A stretch of DNA of 64,000 nucleotides, taken from the NCBI GenBank assembly GCA_905215475.1, contig CAJMPW010000001.1, positions 475,503 through 539,502 on the forward strand, given 5' to 3'. This DNA comes from CAG-103 sp905215475 (GTDB lineage: Bacteria; Bacillota; Clostridia; Oscillospirales; Oscillospiraceae). The notes under the pieces are model-generated. The model ran no database searches and had not been told where the DNA came from. It was given only the letters and a program-made list of their open reading frames with translations. A program made the position numbers and the translations under genes. Below are positions 38,172-45,767 of the stretch, in pieces (the stretch's first letter is position 1; each line of letters opens with the position of its first letter).

Positions 38172-38582
38172 ATGGCAACTTATACGAGCAAAAAAGCCTA
38201 TATGTACGGCACCGGCCGCAGAAAGTCCTCCGTCGCGCGTGTGCACCTGTTCCCGAACGGCACCGGCAGCATCACCGTCAACGGCCGTCCCCTCGATGAC
38301 TACTTTGGTCTCGAGACCCTGAAGCTCATCGTTCGTCAGCCCTTCGCTGCGACCGACACCATGGGCAAGTTCGACGTCGAAGCCACCGTCACCGGCGGCG
38401 GCGTGACCGGTCAGGCCGGCGCGATCCGTCACGGCATCGCCCGTGCGCTGCTGCAGGTCGAGGACAGCTACCGTGCGCCCCTGAAGGCCGCCGGTCTGCT
38501 GACCCGTGACCCGAGAATGAAAGAGCGTAAGAAGTACGGTCTCAAAGCCGCCCGCCGCGCTCCGCAGTTCAGCAAGCGATAA
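38172..38582 (+). CDS. rpsI: 30S ribosomal protein S9
   Basis: 136 residues. It ends in PQFSKR, the conserved tail whose last residues reach the P-site tRNA. YGTGRRKSSVARV and GGGVTGQAGAIRHGIARAL are diagnostic. Ribosome binding site GAAGGAGGAAATAGAAC. Second gene of the rplM operon. Confidence 0.97.
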   Translation: MATYTSKKAYMYGTGRRKSSVARVHLFPNGTGSITVNGRPLDDYFGLETLKLIVRQPFAATDTMGKFDVEATVTGGGVTGQAGAIRHGIARALLQVEDSYRAPLKAAGLLTRDPRMKERKKYGLKAARRAPQFSKR

Positions 38583-38601
38583 TCTACAGCTTAAAAATGC
38601 T

Positions 38602-38638
38602 AAAAAAGCCCGGAATACGCTATTTTCCGGGCTTTTTC
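38602..38638 (+). terminator. Terminator of rplM-rpsI
   Basis: AGCCCGGA and TCCGGGCT form the stem, with an A-run before and TTTTTC after. It lies 20 bases beyond the rpsI stop. Confidence 0.85.
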
Positions 38639-38788
38639 TATACCCAAAATTCTGCCTGGACTGTTCGGTTTTGATGGAACTTGAACGGGAATTTATGGGT
38701 TTATCGTGGTCAAATTACTGGTGGACAATAGGAGCAAATGAAGTCCAATTTTGCCATCGACGGACGAACACATACTTGACTGATTTAC

Positions 38789-38843
38789 ATAGAGCCTTGG
38801 CTCATTCTTTGAAAACGAGAATGGGTCGAGGCTCTATTTTTTT
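38789..38843 (+). terminator. Terminator-like hairpin in a gene-free stretch
   Basis: ATAGAGCC and a later GGCTCTAT close an outer stem, CTCATTCT and AGAATGGG an inner one, and seven Ts follow. No gene is evident at 38640-38880; the hairpin may belong to a lost gene or a small RNA. Confidence 0.45.
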
Positions 38844-38887
38844 CGCCCGAAATCCGGCGAGACAAATTTGAGCAGGAGGTAACAGGT

Positions 38888-39209
38888 ATGACGGATTTCA
38901 ATCAGAAGACCCATGACACCGATTCGGGCAGTCATAGCGGACAGTCGAGGTAGATGATGGATGTGTTTGAGAACCAGGAGTTTGGTTCGATCCGCGGGTT
39001 ACAGGAGGCAGGCAAGACCTTCTTCTGTGCAAGCGATGTGGCGAAAGCGTCGGGTGTTTGATGAAGTTCTCCCTTCCATTCGCAAGCATGGTGTGTATAT
39101 GCATGATACCGCACTTCTTCCGATTTTACAACAGGTGGTGGAAAACGGCAGCGGCTGCTTGACAAACCGGAAAAGGTGTGGCACAGTATATGGAGTTAAG
39201 CGAGTCTAA
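38888..39209 (+). pseudogene. Decayed phage antirepressor (BRO-N type) remnant
   Basis: From 38957 the frame reads MMDVFENQEFGSIRGL...KTFFCASDVAKASGV and stops at 39061; this resembles the start of BRO-N phage antirepressors. A second frame then continues EVLPSIRKHGVYMHD, the typical end of the same domain, so a deletion or frameshift has removed the middle. An upstream ATG at 38888 with AGGAGGTAACAGGT runs into a stop after 21 codons. It is probably a relic of a prophage or mobile element that once sat between rpsI and the regulator gene. Confidence 0.55.
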
Positions 39210-39267
39210 CTGCGCTGCGGGTCATAGATCCCTCATGAAGTGCGCCGGAAAAGGAGACAGGTTGTAT

Positions 39268-40101
39268 ATGTCAGAATTGCTGGATGTTTTGAAGCTTCGG
39301 GTCTTGCTCTGCTTTCTCAATGAAGAGCAGAAAACCTGCACGGTCACGGGCCTTGCCGGTGTGCTCGGTGAGGGGAAGCAGAAGGTCAGCCGTATGCTCA
39401 TGGCGCTCGAGCGCGAGGGGCTGCTCGACCGGAGCGATCCGCGCCGCCCATACCTGACCGAGGCAGGTCGTGCACGCGCGGCCTATTATGAGGAGCGCAC
39501 GAATGTCGTGCTCAACCACCTGCTCTATGAGGGGCTGGACATTGACAGCGCTCTGCACGACGCCTATGCATGGGCGCTCATGAGCAGCGACGAGGGCATG
39601 GCGCTCATCCGCAGCTCGGAGCAGCGCTACCGCGCCAAGTATGAGCTGCGCCGCCAGAGCGAGTTTGGCGGGGCGGAGCTCTGCCGTCGACTGGGGGACG
39701 GGGAGTACTGCTTCCCGTTTCTGATCTACAGGGAGTATGTCTCCGGCGGCACGAACCTGTCCATGGCCAACGAGGCCTTCTCGCACCCGTGCACACTCGC
39801 CGTGGCGAATGGCGTTGGTATGGTGCGCCTGCATCCGGTGGATCTGTCCGCGCGCTCGCAGATGACCGGGCGGGAGATGAACGGCCGTGTCCGCCGCCTC
39901 ATGTATCTCGACGGGAGCACGTTTGCGCCGGCATATGACGACGGCAGGGCGATCTCGTTCCCCGCGCGCACGCTGCATTTTCTCAACATCGGCTCCGGCG
40001 TGGGGCAGATCCTGCACGGCAGCGTCTGTCTGCGTATGCAGTGTTCCGTCGGTACGAAGCATATGCCGGAATCCACAGCCATCTTCACTATCCTGATCTG
40101 A
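39268..40101 (+). CDS. Winged-helix transcriptional regulator of unknown family (metal-regulator-like N terminus)
   Basis: 277 residues. The first 75 residues form a MarR/DtxR-like winged helix (LAGVLGEGKQKVSRMLMALEREGLL then DRSDPRRPYLTEAGRARA). Residues 80-130 are helical. The C-terminal half is beta-rich and not recognised. The ATG at 39268 lies 12 bases after AAGGAG; an in-frame TTG at 39262 is better spaced and could be the true start. It precedes the palindromes and the ABC operon, so control of that operon, possibly by metal or redox state, is inferred from position alone. Confidence 0.6.
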   Translation: MSELLDVLKLRVLLCFLNEEQKTCTVTGLAGVLGEGKQKVSRMLMALEREGLLDRSDPRRPYLTEAGRARAAYYEERTNVVLNHLLYEGLDIDSALHDAYAWALMSSDEGMALIRSSEQRYRAKYELRRQSEFGGAELCRRLGDGEYCFPFLIYREYVSGGTNLSMANEAFSHPCTLAVANGVGMVRLHPVDLSARSQMTGREMNGRVRRLMYLDGSTFAPAYDDGRAISFPARTLHFLNIGSGVGQILHGSVCLRMQCSVGTKHMPESTAIFTILI

Positions 40102-40234
40102 GGGCGGCGCCCGTGCGCGCGGAGAAGTTTTTTGTCACGCCCGCGTGACAGAAAAACGGCGGCTTCACCGCGGATTCGGCCGCTTTTTGCGGCGGAGCGG
40201 CCATTTTTGTAACGCACGCGGGACAAACGGCCGC

Positions 40235-40263
40235 TTGCACGAAAAATCCGAATTTGCTATAGT
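40235..40263 (+). promoter_or_regulatory. Promoter of the ABC transporter leader
   Basis: TTGCAC and TATAGT at exactly 17 bases, with the start near 40270. It lies about 135 bases after the regulator stop and more than 500 before the ABC genes, so the transcript has a very long leader. Confidence 0.65.
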
Positions 40264-40269
40264 ACAACC

Positions 40270-40375
40270 GCTGAAAGATCGAGGATCCGGACGCGCCGGC
40301 TGAGCAGCCGGCAGAATACCGCTTCCCGGACGGTGTCCCCTTCGGGAAAACCAGCCCTGAAAGGGGCGTTTTTCT
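40270..40375 (+). other. Structured leader RNA of unknown class
   Basis: The predicted 5' end of the transcript contains a perfect 7-bp hairpin GCCGGCT-GAGC-AGCCGGC (40295-40312). A second possible stem pairs TCCCG near 40324 with CGGGA near 40343, and a short stem GCCC-TGAAAG-GGGC (40354-40367) is followed by GTTTTTC, resembling an attenuator. I do not recognise a known riboswitch core in it. Confidence 0.45.
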
Positions 40376-40384
40376 GCCGCGTGA

Positions 40385-40420
40385 GTTAGTCTGGTCTAAC
40401 GCAAATTAGCTGGAACTAAC
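40385..40420 (+). promoter_or_regulatory. Two tandem 16-base palindromes (candidate operators)
   Basis: GTTAG-TCTGGT-CTAAC (40385-40400) and ATTAG-CTGGAA-CTAAC (40405-40420) are separated by four bases, so their centres are 20 bases apart, about two helical turns. They lie downstream of the leader hairpins. The TTAG-N6-CTAA spacing differs from the standard DtxR/IdeR box. From 40421 to 40720 I see only short, unconvincing frames, including an 8-codon frame at 40511 behind AAAGGAGAAT. Confidence 0.6.
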
Positions 40421-40720
40421 CGGAAGCGTCTGTATCAGACCGCGTATTTCTGGCTGGCTGCCCGCAGATTACACACGAATTTTCCGCATCGTTCGGAACC
40501 AAAGGAGAATATGGACGATCGTTATGGTTCTGCCTGACATCGGATGGTCGACCATGCGGTGCGCCTGATGGATTCCGGACAGGAAATTGCGGAGACGACA
40601 TACGCGCGCAACCGGTTTTTCCGCACGATGCCTGCGAGACGGAGCATGCGGTCAGCCCGGAAAGCTCTGCCGCGCAGCAGCGGCTCTCGCCCGAAAACAA
40701 ACACGAAGGAGAACAAACCT

Positions 40721-40789
40721 ATGAAGCTTGACCAGATGCCGGCGCGCACCTGCCGTATTGCCGCACCCGACGGGAGGCGCTGCCGATGA
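40721..40789 (+). CDS. Possible 22-residue leader peptide with two cysteines
   Basis: An ATG at 40721 behind CGAAGGAGAACAAACCT opens a 22-codon frame (MKLDQMPARTCRIAAPDGRR, then CR). Its TGA lies inside the ATGATG of the ABC gene, so translation of the two would be coupled. Cysteines are at 11 and 21. It could be a regulatory leader, or a truncated remnant of a FeoA-like protein. Confidence 0.4.
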   Translation: MKLDQMPARTCRIAAPDGRRCR

Positions 40790-42522
40790 TGATCGACAAG
40801 CGCCTGATCAGCACGGTGCCGGAGAGCAAAAAATACATTGCCGCGAACGTGGCGCTGCAGTGGTGCGGCCTCGTAGCGAATGTCGCCATGATGATGAGCG
40901 TTGCGTCGCTGCTTGCCTCACTGCTGACAGCTCCCGCCGCGACGGCACGGCTGCTGATGACGGCGGCAGTTGCGGCCGCGGCCGTGCTCATTCGCTGCCT
41001 GTGCACGACCGGCGCCGCGCGCATGAGCGACCTGTCGTCGCGCGCGGTGAAAAAAACGCTGCGCACGCAGATCTACGAAAAGCTGCTGCGCCTTGGCGCG
41101 TCTTATTCCGAGCAGGTCTCCACGGCGGAGGTCGTGCAGGTCGCAGTCGAGGGCGTGGATCAGCTCGAGACGTATTTCGGCGCTTATCTGCCGCAGTTTT
41201 TCTACGCCATGCTCGCACCGCTGACGCTCTTTGCCGTACTGTGTTTTGTCAATATGCCGGCTGCGTTTGCGCTGCTCGTGTGCGTTCCGCTGATCCCGGT
41301 CGCCATTGCGGCGGTGCAGACGTGGGCAAAAAAGCTCCTGTCGCGCTATTGGGGGCAGTATACAAAGCTCGGCGATACCTTTCTGGAGAATCTGCAGGGG
41401 TTGACCACGCTGAAAATCTATCAGGCGGACGGCCTGCGCAACGACGTCATGAATGAGGAAGCGGAAAAATTCCGCAAGATCACCATGAAGGTCCTGACCA
41501 TGCAGCTCAATTCCGTCACGATCATGGATGTCATCGCCTATGGCGGTGCAGCGCTGGGCGTGATCCTCGCAGCGACACAGTACCGTACGGGGCATGTCGC
41601 GCTCTCCGGCGCGCTGCTGATCATCCTGCTGTCGGCAGACTTTTTCATTCCCATGCGGCAGCTCGGCTCGTTTTTCCACATTGCCATGAACGGCATGGCA
41701 GCAAGCGAAAAGATCTTTCGCCTGCTCGATCTGCCGGAGCCGCCGGCGCGCACGCAGACCTGCCCGGACGGGGACATCGTCTGTCGGGGGCTGCATTTTT
41801 CCTACACTCCGGAGCGGGAGATCCTGCATGGGCTCGATCTCGCGTTCCCGGCTGGTTCGTTCACATCGATCGTCGGCGCGTCCGGCTGCGGCAAGTCCAC
41901 GATCGCGTCCATCCTTATGGGACGCAGCCGCGGCTATACCGGCGCGGTCACGGTCGGCGGTGTGCCGCTCGCGGATATTTCCGAGGACAGCCTCATGCGG
42001 CACATCACCTACGTCAGCCACCAGAGCTATCTGTTCAAGGGCACCGTGCGCGAAAATCTGCGCATGGCACGGCCGGATGCGCCGGACGACGCGCTCTGGG
42101 CCGTGCTGCGGCAGGTGAAGCTCGCAGAGTTTCTCGAGCAGGAGCAGGGGCTGGATACACCGCTGACCGAGCAGGGGAGCAACCTCTCCGGCGGCCAGCG
42201 CCAGCGGCTGGCACTGGCCCGCGCGCTGCTGCATGACACACCGGTGTATCTCTTCGACGAGGCTACATCGAACATTGATGTCGAGAGCGAAAACGACATC
42301 ATGGCGGAGATCCATGCGCTTGCAGGGCGCAAGACTGTGATCCTCATTTCGCACAGGCTCGCGAATGTCACGGTGTCGGACAATATTTACGTTCTTGACG
42401 GCGGCGCGCTCGCCGGGCAGGGCACGCATGATGCGCTGCTGCGCGCGGGCGGGGTTTACGCCCGGCTGTGGGACGCGCAGCAGGCGCTGGAAAACTACGC
42501 AAAGGAGGGCGCTGCGCTATGA
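40786..42522 (+). CDS. ABC transporter ATP-binding/permease protein, CydD-like
   Basis: 578 residues: six membrane segments in the first 310 residues, then a nucleotide-binding domain with GASGCGKSTIAS (Walker A), NLSGGQRQRLALARALL (signature) and VYLFDEATSNIDVESE (Walker B). It pairs with the next gene as a heterodimeric exporter. CydDC of E. coli exports cysteine and glutathione and binds heme, but clostridial relatives are untested and no cytochrome bd genes are here. The start ATG at 40786 has GGGAGG upstream; 40789 is equally possible. The order regulator - ABC - ABC - DUF454 suggests one functional unit. Confidence 0.82.
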   Translation: MMIDKRLISTVPESKKYIAANVALQWCGLVANVAMMMSVASLLASLLTAPAATARLLMTAAVAAAAVLIRCLCTTGAARMSDLSSRAVKKTLRTQIYEKLLRLGASYSEQVSTAEVVQVAVEGVDQLETYFGAYLPQFFYAMLAPLTLFAVLCFVNMPAAFALLVCVPLIPVAIAAVQTWAKKLLSRYWGQYTKLGDTFLENLQGLTTLKIYQADGLRNDVMNEEAEKFRKITMKVLTMQLNSVTIMDVIAYGGAALGVILAATQYRTGHVALSGALLIILLSADFFIPMRQLGSFFHIAMNGMAASEKIFRLLDLPEPPARTQTCPDGDIVCRGLHFSYTPEREILHGLDLAFPAGSFTSIVGASGCGKSTIASILMGRSRGYTGAVTVGGVPLADISEDSLMRHITYVSHQSYLFKGTVRENLRMARPDAPDDALWAVLRQVKLAEFLEQEQGLDTPLTEQGSNLSGGQRQRLALARALLHDTPVYLFDEATSNIDVESENDIMAEIHALAGRKTVILISHRLANVTVSDNIYVLDGGALAGQGTHDALLRAGGVYARLWDAQQALENYAKEGAAL

Positions 42523-44177
42523 AGCAGAGAAGCGGTTTTGCCGTTATGGCCCGGCTCGTCGGACTGGTCCGTCCGCTGGTAGGATATATGCTCCTTGCCA
42601 TCGCGATGGGGCTGCTCGGGCATGCCTGCGCGGCGCTGATCACGGTCTTTGGCGGTTATGCACTGCTGGAGCTGCTGCATTTTCCGATACCGCTGGGACT
42701 GGGGGCGCTGTTTGCGTGTGTGCTCGTATTTGCGGTGCTGCGCGGAGCTTTTCGCTATGCGGAGCAGACGTGCAACCATTTCATCGCCTTCAAGCTCCTC
42801 GCGCGCATCCGCGATCAGGTGTTCCGCGCGCTGCGCCGGCTCTGTCCGGCCAAGCTTGAGGGACGCGATAAGGGCGATCTCATTTCGGTTATCACGTCGG
42901 ACATCGAGCTGCTTGAGGTGTTCTACGCGCACACGATCTCTCCGGCGGCCATCGCGCTGCTGTTCAGTGTCGGCATGAGTCTGCTCATCGGGCATTATCA
43001 TTGGGCGCTTGGGCTGCTGGCACTGGCGGCGTATGTGGCGGTCGGCATCATTGTCCCGCTTGTCACGTCGCGCTGCAGCAAGGACACCGGGCTGCGCTGC
43101 CGCACAAAAGCGGGCGAGCTCTCGGCGTTTGTGCTCGACAGTCTGCGCGGCCTGCCGGAGACGGTACAGTACGGGCAGGGGACACAGCGGCTGGCGCAGA
43201 TGAATGCGCAGACCGACGCGCTTGCGCAGGACGCCGCACGTCTCAAACGCATCTCCGGCCGCAATGCCGCAGCCGCGAACACGGTCATTTTGCTGTTTGA
43301 TCTGGCGATGCTCTTCACCGCGGCGGCGCTCTGCCGCACCGGGCGAGTTGGGTTCGACGGTGTGCTCATCCCGACGCTTGCGCTCTTCTCGTCCTTCGGG
43401 CCGGTGGTCGCACTGGCGAATCTCGGCAGTACGCTTCAGAGCACGTTTGCCGCCGGGAACCGTGTGCTGGACATCCTCGACGAGACGCCTGCCGTCGCCG
43501 AAGTGACGGGGCGGCCGGACATTGCATTTACCGGCGCGGATGCACAGCACGTTACATTCTCGTATGGCGGGGAAACTGTGCTCTCCGACGTGTCGGTCAC
43601 GGTGCCGGAGCATGCGATCGTCGGCATTGTCGGGCGCAGCGGCAGCGGCAAATCCACACTGCTGAAGCTGCTCATGCGCTTCTGGGTCGTGCAGCAGGGG
43701 AGCGTACATATTTCGGATACGGACATTTCGGCCGTCAACACCGCAAATCTGCGCGCGCTCGAGGGCTTTGTCACACAGGACACGCATCTGTTCCACGACA
43801 GCATTCGCAGCAATCTGCGCATTGCGCGCCCCGACGCGACCGATGCTGAGATCGAGGCGGCCTGCCGCAAGGCAGCGGTGCATGATTTCATCTGCACGCT
43901 GCCGCAGGGGTATGATACCCCGGTCGGCGAGTTGGGGGACACGCTCTCCGGCGGCGAACGGCAGCGGCTGGGGCTAGCACGTGCGTTTTTGCACGACGCG
44001 CCCTTCCTGCTGCTCGACGAGCCGACGAGCAATCTCGACAGCCTCAACGAGGCGGTCATCCTGCGTGCTCTTCGTGAGGAGCGCGCGGGCAGGACGGTCG
44101 TGCTCGTGTCGCACCGCGCTTCGACAATGCGCATCGCCGACACGGTCTATTCGGTCGAAAACGGCCGCATGAGCTGA
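42519..44177 (+). CDS. ABC transporter ATP-binding/permease protein, CydC-like
   Basis: 552 residues, same layout: membrane part to about 310, then GRSGSGKSTLLKLL, TLSGGERQRLGLARAFL and FLLLDEPTSNLDSL. ATGA overlap with the upstream gene (start at 42519), ribosome binding site AAAGGAGGGCGCTGCGCT. The pair shows complete ATPase motifs in both halves, so both sites may hydrolyse ATP. Confidence 0.82.
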   Translation: MKQRSGFAVMARLVGLVRPLVGYMLLAIAMGLLGHACAALITVFGGYALLELLHFPIPLGLGALFACVLVFAVLRGAFRYAEQTCNHFIAFKLLARIRDQVFRALRRLCPAKLEGRDKGDLISVITSDIELLEVFYAHTISPAAIALLFSVGMSLLIGHYHWALGLLALAAYVAVGIIVPLVTSRCSKDTGLRCRTKAGELSAFVLDSLRGLPETVQYGQGTQRLAQMNAQTDALAQDAARLKRISGRNAAAANTVILLFDLAMLFTAAALCRTGRVGFDGVLIPTLALFSSFGPVVALANLGSTLQSTFAAGNRVLDILDETPAVAEVTGRPDIAFTGADAQHVTFSYGGETVLSDVSVTVPEHAIVGIVGRSGSGKSTLLKLLMRFWVVQQGSVHISDTDISAVNTANLRALEGFVTQDTHLFHDSIRSNLRIARPDATDAEIEAACRKAAVHDFICTLPQGYDTPVGELGDTLSGGERQRLGLARAFLHDAPFLLLDEPTSNLDSLNEAVILRALREERAGRTVVLVSHRASTMRIADTVYSVENGRMS

Positions 44178-44194
44178 TTCCAAGGAGGTAGAAA

Positions 44195-44620
44195 TTGAAA
44201 CTCAAACAACTGATTTTTCTTATCATCGGCTGCCTGAGTCTTGCGCTCGGCTGCGTGGGCATCGTGCTGCCGATCTTACCGACGGTGCCGTTTTTTCTCG
44301 TGACGGTGTTCTGCTTCGCCAACTCATCGCAGCGGCTGCACGACTGGTTCATCGGCACGCAGATGTACAAAAAGCACCTTGACTCCTTCGTGAAGAAAAA
44401 AGGCATGACGGTGCGTACCAAGGCCGGTATCCTCTTGCCGGTAACGCTGCTGATGGCGGTCGGCTTTTTCCTCATGCTGCGCAAGGGGCTTTTGGTGCCG
44501 TGTGTGATTCTTGCGATCATCTGGGCGTTTCATGTCGTTTATTTTGCCTTTGGTGTCAAGACGATCACAGAGGCAGAGTCGACCGCACTGCGCGCCGACG
44601 CACAGCCGCCGCAGGCATGA
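44195..44620 (+). CDS. DUF454 (YbaN-family) membrane protein
   Basis: 141 residues starting at a TTG (44195) six bases after AAGGAGG. The family block LGCVGIVLPILPTVPFFLVTVFCFANSS (split here over two membrane segments, residues 8-45) and two later hydrophobic segments (75-95, 100-118) identify DUF454. Function is unknown; in other genomes it is found near heme or iron genes. It follows the ABC pair by 17 bases and belongs to the same operon. Confidence 0.8.
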   Translation: MKLKQLIFLIIGCLSLALGCVGIVLPILPTVPFFLVTVFCFANSSQRLHDWFIGTQMYKKHLDSFVKKKGMTVRTKAGILLPVTLLMAVGFFLMLRKGLLVPCVILAIIWAFHVVYFAFGVKTITEAESTALRADAQPPQA

Positions 44621-44641
44621 CCGCGCTGAGGCAAATTGCGA

Positions 44642-44716
44642 AACGAGCAGCCGGGCGACGGCTGCTCGTTTTGACGCACAAAAGAAAACCGCCGCTTCCG
44701 GATGGAAGCGGCGGTT
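44642..44716. terminator. Paired terminators between the convergent operons
   Basis: AACGAGCAGCC with GGCTGCTCGTT (44642-44670) ends the plus-strand ABC operon. AACCGCCGCTTCC with GGAAGCGGCGGTT (44687-44716) has a T-rich tail on the minus strand and ends the dehydratase operon. Confidence 0.8.
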
Positions 44717-44731
44717 CTTATTGGTTGTAAC

Positions 44732-44902
44732 TCAGAACTTGATGTCGACGGGTTTGCGGTCGAACATGGTGTTGACCTGCTTGTAAACCCAGCCCATCAG
44801 CTTCTGGTCCAGATTCCAGAAGTACACCACGAACAGCGCACCGACGACGGTGGCGGAGGTGGCGAACGTCTTCTTCAGGACTTTTGCAAGTACAGGATTC
44901 AT
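44732..44902 (-). CDS. Small single-pass membrane protein of the dehydratase operon
   Basis: A 56-residue frame starting at the ATG 44902, preceded by AAAGGAGCAAACT. It reads MNPVLAKVLKKTFATSATVV, then GALFVVYFWNL and a soluble tail ending DRKPVDIKF. One membrane segment spans about residues 12-30. It starts 27 bases after the activator stop, on the same strand and before the operon terminator, so it is very likely expressed. I do not recognise the family; a membrane tether or an accessory of the dehydratase is possible. Confidence 0.7.
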   Translation of the reverse strand: MNPVLAKVLKKTFATSATVVGALFVVYFWNLDQKLMGWVYKQVNTMFDRKPVDIKF

Positions 44903-44929
44903 AGTTTGCTCCTTTCAGGCCGGGGTGGC

Positions 44930-45724
44930 TTACTTCTTGGCAAGACCCTTCTGACGGGCATACTCGGCAGCGCCCAGAGCGCCCATGAGCTGCGGGTCGG
45001 TCTTCAGATCGACGACTTTGAACTTCAGCACGTGCTCGATGGCCTGCTTCAGACCGGCGTTCTTCGCGCAGCCGCCCGTCAGCGTGATGCTGTCGGTGGC
45101 GCCGGCCTTCTTGGCCATGACGAAGCAGCGCTTGGCAACCGCCATCTCGATGCCGGCAGCGATCTCGTCGGTCGGCTTGCCTTCGCCCACGAGGGTGATG
45201 ACTTCGGACTCAGCGAAAACGGTGCACTGTGCGGTGATGGGGATGACGTTCTTCGCAGACAGGGACAGGTTCGAGAACTCAGGCAGGCTCAGCTCGAAGG
45301 AGCGGGCCATGGCCTCGAAGAAACGGCCGGTACCGGCGGAGCACTTATCGTTCATAGCGAAGCTCTTGACCGTGCCGTCGGTGTCGATGCTGATGCCCTT
45401 AACGTCCTGGCCGCCGATGTCGATGATGGCGCGGACTTCGGGGTTGGTGACGTGAACGCCCATGGCGTGGCAGGAGATCTCGGAGATGTTCTCGTCAGCG
45501 AACGGGACCTTGTTACGGCCGTAACCGGTACCGATCAGGTAAGCGAGATCCTTGGAGTCCTTCAGGCCAACCTTGCCGCAGACTTCTTCCATCGCCGCGA
45601 TCGCAGACTGCTCAGCGTTGATCTTGCTGCGAATCGTGGTGTCGGCGCACATTTTGCCGTTCTCGTCCAGAATGACTGCCTTCGTGTAGGTGGAACCTAC
45701 GTCGCATCCGCCAAAGTATTTCAT
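44930..45724 (-). CDS. 2-hydroxyacyl-CoA dehydratase activator ATPase (HgdC/HadI type)
   Basis: 264 residues of the ASKHA fold. It starts GGCDVGSTYTKAVIL, with IDIGGQDVKGI and the C-terminal LTGGCAKN. Cysteines in NDKCSAGTGRFFE and ITAQCTVFAESE are the ligands of the [4Fe-4S] cluster shared across the homodimer. ATP hydrolysis drives electron injection into the dehydratase, which starts the ketyl-radical reaction. It follows the two dehydratase subunits. Confidence 0.92.
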   Translation of the reverse strand: MKYFGGCDVGSTYTKAVILDENGKMCADTTIRSKINAEQSAIAAMEEVCGKVGLKDSKDLAYLIGTGYGRNKVPFADENISEISCHAMGVHVTNPEVRAIIDIGGQDVKGISIDTDGTVKSFAMNDKCSAGTGRFFEAMARSFELSLPEFSNLSLSAKNVIPITAQCTVFAESEVITLVGEGKPTDEIAAGIEMAVAKRCFVMAKKAGATDSITLTGGCAKNAGLKQAIEHVLKFKVVDLKTDPQLMGALGAAEYARQKGLAKK

Positions 45725-45767
45725 AGTTATCTAAATCCTTTCCTTCAATTCAAAAAACGTTTAACGC

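Noticed and set aside
38671..38871. A 66-codon frame after rpsI
   Set aside because: No ribosome binding site, no similarity recognised, and it ends across a terminator-like hairpin.
40385..40420. DtxR/IdeR iron box reading of the tandem palindromes
   Set aside because: The IdeR box has the inner TTAG and CTAA one base apart, whereas these have six; they are reported as palindromes without a named regulator.
40544..40789. An 81-codon frame before the CydD-like gene
   Set aside because: No ribosome binding site at its start and low-complexity Arg/Ser composition; only its last 22 codons, in the same frame, have their own binding site and are reported.
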